Of a stretch of DNA of 64,000 bases, positions 41,811-53,734 are shown in pieces. A program made the position numbers and the translations under genes. The first letter of the stretch is position 1, and each line of letters begins with the position of its first letter. This DNA comes from Branchinecta lynchi (taxonomy: Eukaryota > Arthropoda > Branchiopoda > Anostraca > Branchinectidae), in NCBI GenBank assembly GCA_023053575.1, contig JAKZAP010000012.1, positions 4,402,230 through 4,466,229 of the forward strand, given 5' to 3'. The notes under the pieces were generated by a model. It had not been told where the DNA came from. It saw only the letters and a list, made by a program, of their open reading frames with translations, and made no database searches.

Positions 41811-43527
41811 ATGGTTCATGGCATGAGAAAAAGATGACGGGGAAAGACTGGTATTACAGTTACATGAAACGCTTCCCAGACCTGTCTATCCGCAAAGCGG
41901 AGGGAACAAGCTTGGCCAGAGCCACGGCATTCAACAGAACAACTGTAAACGAGTTCTATGACAACTTGGAGACTGTTATGAATAAGTTTAAGTTTCAGCC
42001 TAGTGATATTTATAACTTAGATGAGACGGGGGCAACAACAGTGCAGAGACCACCAAATGTGATAGCACCCAAGGGGCACAAACAGGTGGGCCAAGTGACT
42101 TCTGCTGAGCGAGGCGAACTGACCACAGTCTGCTGCACCATCAATGCTCAAGGTAATTTCTTGCCACCTTACTTCGTCTTCCCAAGGAAAAGATTCGGCT
42201 CCCAGTTGATGAATGGTGCACCACCAGGCAGTGGCGGTAGCGGTTCTGCCAAAGGATGGATGACATCTGACATCTTCCTGCTTGTCCTCGAACACGTTGT
42301 GAAACATGCCCGCTGTACAAAAGAGAGACCCATATTGCTGATAGAAGACAACCACTCTTCTCATGTGTCGATCCAGGCCATTCAGTACTGCAAAGATAAC
42401 GGGATAGTGGTTCTGACTTTGCCACCCCACACCAGCGGAAAGCTACAGCCACTGGACAGAACAGTCTACAAATCATTCAAAAACTACTTCAACATCGCCT
42501 GCAATGACTGGATGGTCAGCAACCCCGGACAGACGATTGGCATCCCTATCATCGCTCAACTTGTTGGAAAGGCCTTCCAACTCTCCTTCACACAGAAAAA
42601 CATAGTCAGTGGCTTTGCTGCTACTGGGATTTTCCCCTTCAACCGCCTACTTTTCACAGACGACGATTTTCTCGCATCAGCTGTGACCGACAGACCAGAC
42701 CCTAATCCCAGCGCAGCTCCAGAGGCCGAAGAAGTCGAGCAAGAATTGAATAGTCATAACGAAGCGGGTCCAAGCTCTGCCTCCCCAAGCGCTGCCTCCC
42801 CTACCGCCGTTACACCCGAAGCTGTAAGGCCCTACCCAAGAGCGCCCCCAGGAAGCTGCCAGAAGGAGTTCGGAAGAGGAAGAAAACCATCATTGCCACG
42901 GATACCCCAGTGAAAGATGCTTTAGAGAAAGAATTCATGGAAAGGGAGGCAAAGAAAAAGGCCAAGACTTCTAAGATTAACCCCAAGACAAAGAAAGCCA
43001 CTGTCCAAAAGCCAGTACCAAAAAAACAGGATGTCCAACCTAAGAAAAAGGGCAGTGCTGTTGGATACTTTGCTAAATTTGACCGCAATTTCAAGAGAAA
43101 CAGTCATGTAAAGACCCTGTTTTCTGATTCTTCGTCTGATGATGACTTTGGTGACTCTGCCACAAAAGGCAATAGTAGCTGTGATAGTGATGAAAGCCTC
43201 CACTGTGGCCTTGAAGACCAAAACGATTTTTTGTGTGACGATGAAGTCCGTGTTGGAGATTATGTTCTTGTTTGCGAGGGGGAGATCAAAAAGAACAAAA
43301 TTTACTCCGTGGGCGAAGTCCTCTCTGAGTCCAGCTTTGACATTGAGCTCATGTATATTAAGAGAATGGTTCCTTTCTACAAGTTCATCAGGACCAGTGA
43401 AAATTACACTTTCAGCAAGTCGAGTGTCGAAATGAAGCTACCTGCTCCGAATATTTCTGGTGGCACAGAAAGACAGGCGGAGCAACTGGTCTTCCCCATT
43501 GACCTGACTGCTTACAATATTAACTAG
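41810..43527 (+). pseudogene. pogo/Tigger-type transposase, one frameshift
   Basis: The reading frame extends upstream of ATG 41834 through SWHEKKM, the end of the CENP-B-like DNA-binding part. Counting from ATG 41834, the DDE_1 catalytic residues are D63 in YNLDETG, D172 in LLIEDNHSSH and D208 in LQPLDRTVY (35 residues between the last two). An acidic, Ser/Pro-rich linker follows; a 1-nt shift near 42825 ends the first frame at 42913, and the reading continues from 42910 through a Lys-rich region and an acidic domain to TAG 43525-43527. The N-terminal psq-type HTH is missing or on an upstream exon. Family role: cut-and-paste at TA. The near-intact frame suggests recent activity or domestication. 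Confidence 0.82.
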
Positions 43528-43540
43528 TGTGCCTTCTTCT

Positions 43541-43660
43541 TTTATTTTCAGTTCATTATTTTTTATTTCCTTCCTCATTATACGAAGTATTCATCCTTTA
43601 GGTATTTTCAGTTCATTATTTTGTACTTCCTTACTCATTAAACGAAGTATTCATCTTAGC
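43541..43660. repeat. 60-bp tandem duplication in pogo 3' region
   Basis: Units 43541-43600 and 43601-43660 share TATTTTCAGTTCATTATTTT and ACGAAGTATTCATC with few differences. Confidence 0.85.
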
Positions 43661-43670
43661 AGTTTGATTG

Positions 43671-43725
43671 CGCCACTGTTCCAGATGGGTGCGCCACTGT
43701 TCCAGATGGGGTGCGCCATAGTTCC
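43671..43725. repeat. short tandem GTGCGCCACTGTTCCAGATG words
   Basis: Two complete and one partial copy of about 20 bp; GTGCGCCACTGTACCCACC recurs at 43909. Possibly subterminal sites or the right end of the pogo element, but no matching left end is seen. Confidence 0.6.
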
Positions 43726-43729
43726 CGCC

Positions 43730-44296
43730 TAGTCGGCAACAATGGCGCAAAAAGTGGCTGTCAGAAAACATGACTCCATCAAAAACTGGTTCAAAGAAGA
43801 AGTGTGAAATAAATCACCAGTGTAGAATAATAAACTGCCTGCACAACAGTTTAAAAATCGTCCAAAAATGTTAATATTTGCCAAAGTTACGATGCTTTGA
43901 CCTGAAAGTGCGCCACTGTACCCACCTCTCCCCTACATGGGTTAAGATGTTTTGAATGTTCAAAAGTAAGTTTCGACTTTGCGGTTGAGATGCGCACTCT
44001 AAGGTAAGGTACAATTTTAATGGCAAAAATAAATAAACCTGGTGTTTCTTAAAAGCATCAGACATGCCAGTGGCATAAAAAACGACGCTTCACTAATTCT
44101 GATGGGATTTTTTAAAAATTATTAATACAATTCTAGCCTAAACTATTGTAAAGAAAAAACAAACGAACAACTATCACACATCAACACTAAAATTTAAGGA
44201 AGGGAGCTGGAACTTCATTTGTAAGCAAAACCCTTGAGGCAAAAATGCTAATGGGCTGATGGGCATCATGAAAATGCATATATTGCTTAAAAGTAT
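43730..44296. other. no recognised feature
   Basis: No ORF with motif; borders mosaic repeat at 44297. Confidence 0.4.
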
Positions 44297-45699
44297 TTTT
44301 TAGGATCCCAAAATGTAAGTGGAGAGATACCTATGACATCGCAAAAGTTGTCCGTCTGTCCGTCTGTCGGTCTGTCCGTCTGTAAGCACTATAACTCTCG
44401 AAGGGAATGAAATATTTTGATGAAACTTGGTGTGAGGATTGTTTGGGTCAAGAGTAAGGTCAAGTTCGTAGATGGGCTCTGTAGCCCTACATTTAGGGGT
44501 GGGGGAGGGGGTTTAATTTAAGGGGCAAATTAAATATTTTTAAACATATAATGTGATAGTCGATTATGGGGTAAAAAGACATGCTGAGCACGATGGTGAA
44601 AACCATTTTGTCATCGGACAAGTAGTTCGCCCGGAATCCGGCCAAAACCAGAGAGTTTGTTAAAAGTAAAAGTTTTATTTGAAGTTGATTAGGTGTTCGA
44701 TTGAGGGATAAGAAGACATGCTGAACATGATGGTGAAACACATTTGTTCACCGGACAAGTAGTTAGCCCGGAATCCGGCCAAAACCGGAAAGTCTGTTAA
44801 AAGTAAAAGTTTTATTTGAAGTTTACTAGATGTCCGATTTAAGGGTAAGAAGACATGCTAAACACGATGGTGAAAACCGTTTTATCGCCGGACAAGTAGT
44901 TAGCCCAGAATCCGGCCGAAACCGGAAAGTCTGTTAAAAGAAAAAGTCTTATTTGATATTGATTAGATGTTCGATTTAAGGGTAGGAAGCCATGATGAAC
45001 ACAATGGTAAATACTATTTTCTCACCAAACAAGTAGTTCGCCCGGAATCCGGCCAAAACCGGAAAGTTTGTTAAAAGTAAAAGTTTTATTTGGAGTTGAT
45101 TAGATGTTCGATTTAGGGGTAAGAAGACATGCTAAACACTTATGTGAAAACAATTTTCTACCCAGACAAGTAGTTCGCCCGGAATCCGGCCAAAACCGAA
45201 AATAGTTAAAAGTTAGAGTTTTATTTGTAGTTGATTATATATTCGATTTAGGGGTAAAGAGATGGTGAATCCGTGTATGACAATCATTTTTTACCCGGAC
45301 ATATAGTTCGACGGGAATCCGGCTGGAGCCGGAAAATTTGTTATAAGTTGAGTTTTATTTGAAGTTGATCAGATGTTCATTATTGGGGAAAGAAGATACA
45401 CTGAGTTCGTTTTTTAGCTTTCTTTTTACGACGGAAAAGTAGTTCCAGAATTCGGCCGAAACCGGGAAATTGGCAGAAGTGGCAGGAAGTTTTCGTCAAA
45501 ACAGAGATGACTTATAGGGGTAAACACACATGCTGATCCAATACCTGAACTTGTTTTTCTCAGATGATTAACCTGTTTTTTAATTTTAATAGTAAAAATG
45601 TTCAAGGAGTCTGGCGAAGACTGGATCTGGCGAAGACAAGACCCATTTGTCTGGATCAAATATTGAATTTTTGGGATCGCATCGAAACCTTTGGTCTTG
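44297..45699 (-). repeat. mosaic repeat, inverted, seven monomers (largest copy)
   Basis: TTTTAGGATCCCAAAA end at 44297-44312, 3' module with CCGTCTGTCCGTCTGTC, then cores GGAATCCGG at about 44632, 44770, 44908, 45044, 45180, 45312 and 45440 (spacing about 138, 138, 136, 136, 132, 128 bp), and the inverted 5' module ending CCTTTGGTCTTG at 45688-45699. Each monomer holds GTAGTTCGCCCGGAATCCGG, GTTAAAAGTAAAAG and GGGGTAAGAAGACATGCTG. Confidence 0.92.
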
Positions 45700-45769
45700 T
45701 TTCACTTTGCGGTCAAGATTGGTACTTTAAGGAATAATCGGATTTGAGAAGTAGCTATTTCTAAGCAAA

Positions 45770-47190
45770 TGCTGTTAAACCTCCAATATTCCAACGAAGT
45801 TTCATCGTCAATCGTAGCACATCTGGAAGAACCTTAACTCGCGATCACCGGAATCCCAGACCCCCTCCCCCCCCCCTCAAACTCCACCCACAATACCCGG
45901 AACCAATCCGGTTCTGTAAATGATTAATCCAGAGCATCTGTTTGTCATTCCCACGAAGTTCGATCCAGATCACACCAGTCTAAGCGGGTCAGGTATTTTC
46001 CGCCCTCCCCCCAATAATTGTCGGACTCGGTCCGGAAATGAAAAAGATCACCAGAGAAAAATGTTCTCTGTTCAATTATTAAATTTCAATCGAATCTAAT
46101 CACCCGTTCCAAAGTTACGCATGAATCAATATTCCGGATTCCCCTCCCTCAACCCCCCCCCCCAAGATTTTCATATCGAGGATTTGTTTTTATTCCAAGT
46201 CAGTTTGACTGATATGCCTGCCAAGTTTCGTCGTGAAAATCATAAAAAAAAGGAATTCCGGAAAACTCCCTCCCCTCAAGTGTTCAGATCCAGTCAAATT
46301 GTGTAAAAGATTTACATGGAGCAGATGTTTGTTCTTCCCGGCAAGTTTCATTCCGATACCATCAATCTAACCGTGTCTCGAGATTTCCGGCCCCCCCCCC
46401 CCCAATTCCCCCACGGTGCCCGTAGCCAATCCGATTCAGTAAATGATTTACCTAGAGCATCTGTTTGTTCTTCCCACAAAGTTCCATTCCCATCTCTCCA
46501 TTCTAAGCGGGTCACGTATTACCCCCCCCCCCAATAGTTGCCGGATTCGGTCCGGATATGAAAATTATCACCGGAGAAATGTCCTCTGCTCAATTCTTAA
46601 ATTCAACTCGAATCCGATCACCCGTTGCAAAGTTACGCATGACTGAAAATTCCGGATTCCCCTCCCTCCACTCCCCCCCCCCCCCCCTCCACCACCATTA
46701 TCAGATCGACAAAATTTTTATTTTGAAGTCAGTTTGATAAGGTCCCTGATATGCCTGCCAAGTTTCATCGTGAAAATCCCCAAAACCGCCATCACCGGAA
46801 TTCCGGGACCCCCCCCCCCCCCCCTTAAGTGTCCGGATCCAGTACAATTGTCTAAAAGATTTATCTAGAGCAGATGCTTGTTCTTGCAAGTTTCACTCCG
46901 ATCCCTCAATTCTAACCGTTTCATGAAATTTCGGGTCTCCCTCCCCCCAAACTCCCCCCTGGCTATCGAATCCGGTCAAGACTTTAAACGGGATATCACA
47001 GATATAAAATCTATTCAGTTATTAAGTTTCATTACAATCCGATCAACCGTTAGAAAGTTACACATTTCTCAATTTCCTGGATTCCCCTGCCCTCCACTCC
47101 CCCCCCCCCAATTGGTCGGATCGGAAAACTGATTATTTCTAAGTTTGTTTGGTCGGGTCTCTGATACACCTGCCAAGTTGCATGGTCCCA
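45770..47190. repeat. poly-C satellite with higher-order structure
   Basis: Diverged units of about 120-150 bp, each with a C-run (7 to 18 C), TTCCGG, ARATGATTTA or AAAGATTTA, AGAGCAKMTG, TTTGTTCTTCCC and CAAGTTTCATTCC. Paralogous blocks recur at about 520-550 bp (45900 with 46423; 46284 with 46836), so four monomers make a higher-order repeat. Ends with GATACACCTGCCAAGTTG and GGAAGTACCCTAACT, also present at 48930-48990. Confidence 0.8.
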
Positions 47191-47236
47191 GCACAGATGG
47201 AAGTACCCTAACTCGAACAAGACCTAAGGTTTAATA

Positions 47237-47238
47237 TA

Positions 47239-47277
<39 letters not shown>

Positions 47278-47340
47278 ATAATATAATATATAATATAATA
47301 TAATAATAATATATAATAATAATATATAATATATTTAAGT
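47237..47340. repeat. AT microsatellite
   Basis: About 100 bp of (TA)n and (TAA)n. Confidence 0.95.
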
Positions 47341-47404
47341 TAGTGGAGTAATGAAAGAAAAGAAAAGAAATAAAGATAGTACAACATATCACACACAATA
47401 ACAA

Positions 47405-47805
47405 AAAAGCACTCAATGAAAAAGCCGGATGAGGCCGTGGTGCGCACCTAGGCGGAAACACGCGTCAGCACCAATATTGGTCTGCAGATTTTCCAGCGAA
47501 CATAAGATGTCGCTAGCTCCGTAACGATTTACAAGGCGTCTATTTCGGACCGATCCGGGTAAATACAAAAGGAATTTGCAATATCGAAAATAATCCACCC
47601 TCATTTGCTTAAGATCAGTCTTTGTAAATATAGGATATAAACCAGACGCAGACAAAACGGCATGGTCGCAAAAACTAGAATAAAGTTTAGCCAGTCCACG
47701 TCTGCTGAAACGACCACGATTGGCAACGACTTTTGCGTACCCGATTCTTAATTTATCTTTAGTATCAGATAAAAACTTCCTCCGGATACTAGCAAGAGAA
47801 TCACA
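47405..47805 (-). pseudogene. non-LTR retrotransposon C-terminal fragment
   Basis: On the minus strand, reading from about 47800 down: FLSDTKDKLRIGYAKVVANR, then LKQMRVDYFRYCKFLLYLP and RNRRLVNRYGASDI. This pattern is typical of the region after the RT domain in APE-type non-LTR elements. The downstream end lies at the AT microsatellite. Possibly the same family as the split endonuclease at 36.7-38.2 kb. Confidence 0.6.
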
Positions 47806-48833
47806 AAAGTTCGATGGGATCCCAAGAATCTAATATTTGATTCAGACAGCTGGGTCTTGTCTTGGCCAGATCCAGTCTTCGCCAGGCTAATCATTAGAGA
47901 AAACCAAGTTCAGATATACCTCTATAAGCCTTATCTATTTTGACGGTACTGACCGAAACTCCCTGCTTTACTTCTGCCAAATTTCCGGTTTCGGCCGAAT
48001 TCCGAGCGAACTACTTGTCCAGCAAAAAAGAAAACTCAGAATCGAATTCACCGTACGGTATCTATAAAGAACAAATAATCAATTTCAAATAAAACTTTTA
48101 CTTTAAAAAAAAAAAGGTTACAACCGGATTCCGGACGATTTATATGTCCGGTTAAAAAATGATTGTCATATACTGACTCAGCGTCTCTTCTTACTCCCAA
48201 ATCTGTCATCTAATCAACTTCATATAAAACTTGTTACTTTTAACAAATTTTCCGGTTTTGGCCAGATTCCGGGCGAATTAGTTGTCCGGGTAGAAATACT
48301 TTTCACATATGTGTTCAGCATGACTACTTACCCCTAAACCGAACATTTAATCAACTTCGAACCAAACTTTTACTTTTAACCATCTTTCCCGTTTTTGCCG
48401 GATTCCGGACAAACTACTCGTCCGGCGAGAAAATGGTTTTCACCATCGTGTTCAACATGTATTCTTACCCCTAAATCGAACATTTAATTAACTCTAAATG
48501 AAACTTTTAATCCGGGCGATCTACTTGTCGGACAAGAAAATATTCGCATATTCGTGATCAGCATGTCTTCTTACCCCATAATCGACTATCACATTAGCTG
48601 TTTAAAAATATTTTGTTTGCTCCTTAATTTGACCCCCCCCCCCAAAAAAAAAAATTTAGGGCTACAGAGCCCATCTACGAACTTGACCTTACCCTTGACC
48701 CAAAGAGTCCTCACACCAAGTTTCATCAAAACATCTCATTCCCTTCGAGAGTTATCGTGCTAACAGACGGACAGACGGACAACTTTTACGATGTCATAGG
48801 TATCCCTTCACTTACGTTTTGGGATCCCAGAAA
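47806..48833 (+). repeat. mosaic repeat, about five monomers
   Basis: Starts AAAAGTTCGATGGGATCCC (tip damaged), 5' module with GGGTCTTGTCTTGGCCAGA, monomer cores at 47990, 48125, 48266, 48400 and a shortened one at 48512; 3' module; terminus GTTTTGGGATCCCAGAAA at about 48817-48833. It lies between the LINE fragment and a second piece of the poly-C satellite. Confidence 0.88.
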
Positions 48834-49020
48834 GTGTGACAAAATGCCCTAAATTTTCAAATTTCCAGCGCCATCCACTCCCCCGCATATGATTAGATCG
48901 GGAAACTGATTATTTCCAGGTTAGTTCGGTCGGGTCCCTGATATGCCTGCCAAGTTTCATTGTCCTAGCACATCTGGAAGTACCCTAACTAAAAAAAAAG
49001 TGTGACAAAAATTCGGACAG
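48834..49020. repeat. poly-C satellite terminal unit, second piece
   Basis: GGTCGGGTCCCTGATATGCC and GCACATCTGGAAGTACCC match 47150-47215. Confidence 0.7.
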
Positions 49021-49785
49021 ACCGACAGACGGAATTGTGATCGGTATATGGCACTTGAGCCAGAGGCTGCAAGTGCCATACAAAATGAGAACTTTTTAAC
49101 AACATACAAAACCGCCTCTGGACGGTCAAGATCGTCTTTAAAGGACACCTAAATGAAGAGTACCAAGTATCCTCCCTATCTGTATGGCTTCCGTTAACAC
49201 TGCCTGCAGAAAACCCAATCCAAATACGAAATAGTGTTCCCAAGCTATGATTTTTGCTCCATTTTGCATCTGTCCTTATTTCAGTACCGAACGATTTTAA
49301 AAATGAACAAATGTCTCCAATCAACCCTTCTTCTGGTTATGTGAAGCCCAAACGCATATCTAGAAGAAATTCCAATGCGATCCGACCAGCGCTGTACAAG
49401 ATTTGAATGAATTGCGCTTTTTGTCTTGGGGTCTGCATGTGCAAACCTCCAGAAACGAACATGACTATTTTGAAAACGTCACGCTCAGGAGAAGAATGCT
49501 CTCCGTGGCCATGTCTGTAAATGAATTGTCCATGGTGTGTTTAAGTATGGTTTCATTGTTCAGGTGTCCTTTAATAAGTTTTCGTCTGGCACTAAGTTTT
49601 CGCCATATCCCGCTAATTCTTCTACCCAATTTTTACGTAGTTTCATTCCATCATTTATTTTTGGTAATTTCTTGTAAGTGTATTAGTTAAATTGTTTCTT
49701 GTGTGTCTGCGTATTTTGTAAATTTGTATTCCTTTTCTAGCTTTTAGCTATTCGGATTAAACTTGATTGATTGATTGATTGATTG
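49021..49785. other. unassigned, ends in TTGA microsatellite
   Basis: Short frames on both strands without motifs. GGATTAAACTTGATTGATTGATTGATTG at 49756-49785 is a typical non-LTR 3' tail; upstream sequence may be a LINE 3' UTR. Confidence 0.35.
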
Positions 49786-50434
49786 TCTTTTCGCATCGAT
49801 TGGCATGGGAGCACTGACGGTGACGATCATGGGTGGAATTACAGTCCGCCAACGCCATACCCCGATCATCCGTCCGTACGATTTAAAAGGTGACGAAGAC
49901 AGCAAAGGACTTACCAACAATGGAACAGCGACCAAGAGAGCGGAGTTGACGTTACCATAAGAGCTCTACGGTTATACGTCCTCCCAAAAATACGAGAAAT
50001 ATCGGTGATATCGGTAGACAAGATATGAATTGCAGTAAAGACGTTCCATGAGTACCTGAAAGACATGAGCTTCCTGGTTGGTTTAATCGACGATTGTCGA
50101 ACTCTATCGCTGGATTCCAGGAAAAGTAAAAAAAAGATTCCTAAAGTAGTTAAATCGGAATAACTTTCGGACTTGCAGCATCTGAATTACCCTCATAGAA
50201 TAGGCAGCTCAAATCAGAGCTCGGTGATACAGTAGATGCCGGAAACTTTCCGGTTTAAGAAAATCTATTTAAACGGTATCCTTTAGTCACTACTGAAATT
50301 TTGAGTAATCTTAACACCACCGTCGTTATTCGACTGGGTGTTATTCGACTGGGTTAGAATTAAGAAGAAGTCTGAGCGTTTAAGTTATATTTGTGTTGTT
50401 ATTTTGTGTATATGGCCGCTGGGCTTTTGAAATA
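49786..50434. other. no recognised feature
   Basis: A short plus frame at 49775-49960 lacks motifs. Confidence 0.4.
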
Positions 50435-50591
50435 CACTGTAAAAAAAATCTTGCAGTATTTGCTACTGGGATTAATCTTATCTTTACTGAGATAAGCTTA
50501 CCCCTAGCTCGGTTTAATGTCATCCTAATAGAGATAAGATTAATCCCAGTAGCAAATACTGCATCCTTATTCGGAGAAACTTTTTACAGTG
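50435..50591. mobile_element. 157-bp MITE with TA target duplication
   Basis: Termini CACTGTAAAAA and TTTTTACAGTG are flanked by TA on both sides (50433-50434, 50592-50593). An inner 32-bp perfect inverted repeat (50452-50483 with 50532-50563) makes a long stem. TA duplication fits the Tc1/mariner superfamily. Confidence 0.9.
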
Positions 50592-51234
50592 TACACTGAT
50601 CTATCTATCTAACTATCTATCTAGTAGCCATCTCACAGGATACACCTCACACTAAAGTGTTTGTGCTCGCGTGTTATGAGATAGTTGACCACTTTACAAA
50701 TAAGCTATGCTTACAGAAAATTAAACACGGCTTCCAGCCTCTTTCCAAGTCCCTTGCCTGGGATGACAATCGGGGCAAAATTTGCGTAACCGGTCTCCGG
50801 ACGAATATGCTCCTCGCAAACAATGATCGAGCACATGATGGATCACGTAAAGAGAAAAGCATGGAAACCGCAATAATCAGTGTATTGCAAATAAAGAAGA
50901 TAGGATACACTTGAAGTGAAGAATCTCGTGAACGAGAATGGACAGAAATACTAATGAACGTCCTTTAACAGCAGAGTCAGACAAAAAAGAAAAGAGTTTA
51001 GCTGGTTTAATAACGGACACTTTGCTTGCACACAAAGCCTACGGTCAAGACAAAGATGATACCCAGGGTTTCATTGAAATCGCTAACGGGAAAATGTGTC
51101 GGTCTTTTTAAAGAAGATAATCAGTTCTAGCGGATGATCGGTCTTTGCTGGTCTTTGCACACTGATACCATTCTAACAGACCATTGAACAACAACCAAAA
51201 AGTCATGCATACAAAACAAAAAGGTTCATTCGAA
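50592..51234. other. TATC microsatellite and unassigned sequence
   Basis: CTATCTATCTAACTATCTATC at 50602-50622. 50650-50900 contains an 85-codon frame and blocks similar to 21000-21040 (dispersed repeat). Confidence 0.4.
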
Positions 51235-51610
51235 AACATCCGGTTTTGACTTGATTCCGACTGAACTATCCAGCCGAGGAAAATAAACAGTATTTAGTTT
51301 ACGGAATGTTCTTCGGATACACCAGCTTCTTCCGACTAATTTGTATCTGACATCAGAGTTTTACACTTTGACAATCTCCGGTTGTGGCCGGATCTGTATC
51401 CGGTATCCTGCATAATTTGTACCATTCACTCTTACCGAGGGCCCGATCGTCTTGTTCAAACATGGACTCAGGAAGTATTCTAACCAACATGTCGACTCTC
51501 TAACCGACCAATATTTACCTCAAATCCATTTCAGATCTTACGAATTTTCCAGTTCCAGACGGATCCCGTACCGATTCCAAGTCCACCAGTTAGCAAATGG
51601 CAATTAACTG
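51235..51610 (+). repeat. degenerate mosaic monomers
   Basis: CCGGTTTTGACTTGATTCCG, CCGGTTGTGGCCGGATC and CCAGTTCCAGACGGATCC at about 130-180 bp spacing; neither family terminus is present. Confidence 0.55.
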
Positions 51611-52440
51611 AACGGCAAATCTCCACGGGCGAGCTCGCTTCAGACAATCCTAGAAAAGGCAAGTAAGCTTTAAAAGATGAGTAATATGATGATCCAACTT
51701 AATTCGAAGAAAACTCTGGGATTGTTGTATACTGATTTGAAATTATACTGAAGGACCATCGGGAAAGCCATTCATACAGGGATATTTAAGTTCATATTCC
51801 TGACAGCAACGTCGGACGGCATTATGTTCTACAGATATAGTAATACATTCAGCACGGGGAAGGGAATATGAAAAAGCCTTCAAGATTACGAAGGAAAACA
51901 CGAAAATCGGCCAACGCTTTTCCCAATGCTCTGTGAGCGAGTTCCACCCTACTGAAAGGACCCCTCGCACTATTTACTCTTCAACCTCCAGAATTAATAT
52001 TTGAATATTTTAAAGTTTAACTGAAAAGCCAACTTATTGTGTTGTTTAACTGAATATACTGAATTATTTGGATTCGACAAACGATTTATTTTATTTTCCA
52101 TTGTCTGCTCTAGCTATGACCTTCAGAATATCTGCGGCCGTACCCACAGCGTAAATTCTACTATGACGTGGGAAATTTTAATCGCAACATAAACGCACCT
52201 GAAAAAAAAAAAAATCATACATCTTTCTCGTAGTGGCGAAACTAGCCCATTTTCGTGTGGGGGGGGGGGGGGGGAGGGGGGCAAGCCCAGACTTTATGGA
52301 CAAGATTAAACGATTTACCGACAAAAAGAGCCGTTGACGGCGCACGTTCCACGCGAACACATCTTACAACCGTTGCAATAATAAGTTGTAACACAAGTGT
52401 CAACTGAGATGGTTTTCTAACTGAAGTAATGAATTAGCCG
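51611..52440. other. unassigned with long G-run
   Basis: A G-run interrupted once (GGGG...AGGGGGG) at 52259-52280. A 75-codon minus frame at 51743-51970 has no motif. Confidence 0.4.
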
Positions 52441-52550
52441 TTCTTTTGGACTTTTGGTTCTTTTGGACTTTTGGTTATTTTGGACTTTTATAAGTAACAC
52501 TTCCTGAGATGATCCTGAGACTTCCTGAGACTTCCTGATGAGTGAAAAAA
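52441..52550. repeat. two adjacent short tandem repeats
   Basis: TTCTTTTGGACTTTTGG repeated three times (52441-52490), then CACTTCCTGAGA-type 10-14 bp words repeated four times (52498-52542). Confidence 0.8.
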
Positions 52551-52924
52551 CAATAGCTAGGTATGAAGATACAACATTAACACAATACTTAAGGTGGTTC
52601 GAAGATAAAATAAGTATTTATGCTGAAATAGTTAAGGCAGGATAGTAATTGTATGCTTTGTAAAGTTCCTGATTTTTGCCTCAAAACAGTGGAAAAAGGC
52701 AAACATTTCAATTTCATATTTCTTTCACAACAAAGAATAAAATCAGACAGTGCATTAAAACCCATACCCAGTCAGTCCTCAGTAGATTCAAACACAGTAG
52801 AGGTAGCCTACGCTTATCTGAACGTTTATTGACTTTGAACTTTCCCATTTTCATGAACTTGCTGTGACTAAAGTTAACTACCAGTTAGCCAACGTAGATA
52901 ATTAAGGGCCTGTGAAAACACTCT
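52551..52924. other. no recognised feature
   Basis: One 63-codon frame (52676-52867), no motif. Confidence 0.4.
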
Positions 52925-53640
52925 AACAGTAGGGGTATACTTAGCGTTTGGTATACGCTATACCTAATGCTGGATACACAATGCCAAATGCTGGATACTT
53001 GAACCCAAAAAAATATTGATGATTTGAGAAAGCTCAGAAATCAACCAATCAAAATTCATCTATACATGAGGGGTATCCAACCTCAGACAAGATTTCAGAT
53101 TTCCAGAGAAGTCTTTCCCTTTGAAAAATCGTTCTATTTCTAGTTAAACATATTTTCTAAGATCACTTCATTCTATCCTTACCTCGATTGACTTACAAAA
53201 TGATGAATAAGGTCGATTTAGCAAAGTCAATAGCCAGAAAATCCCTTTTTGAAGCAGCTTCAAAACAAAGAAAAGGCACAAAATATTAATATTTTTGGAA
53301 ACATGACTTGGGAAAAAAGTCATATTTTGCCTCTTGACTGTCAGGACAGCATGTGGCCTACATCTCATTTTAAATTTTAGCAGCAAAAATCGATGCGCTG
53401 TCAAAACGTGATCACATACCCCTCCTGTATTGCAATAACGAGGTAAGGTACCTCTCCTGAAGTAGACTATAGACACTATAATTGACTAGCCTATAGTAGG
53501 GTATGTCAGAGGTGCGTCAGCGTTACTGCAGGGTTAGGTTACGAACAGCTATCCAACGTTTGGTATAGGGGTATCGGGCATTAGGCATAGGCTCTGCCCA
53601 ACGTTAGATATACCCAGCATTTGGCATGGGGTATAAAAAA
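52925..53640. mobile_element. possible 0.7-kb inverted-repeat element
   Basis: The left end carries GCGTTTGGTATA, ATGCCAAATGCTGGATAC; the right end carries CCAGCATTTGGCATGGGGTA, CCAACGTTTGGTATAGGGG, i.e. the same words mainly inverted. Borders and target duplication are not resolved. Confidence 0.45.
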
Positions 53641-53734
53641 TCACGGGTTTGTGGCTAACTGTTTGGAACTTTATTCTACCAATTTCCAATAACGCCATAC
53701 TGCACTGTTCACATTTAACTAGCTGTTCACATCA

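Noticed and set aside
49403..49690. 95-codon ORF
   Set aside because: Hydrophobic C-terminal part of T-rich sequence leading into a TTGA microsatellite; more likely LINE 3' UTR than a membrane protein gene.
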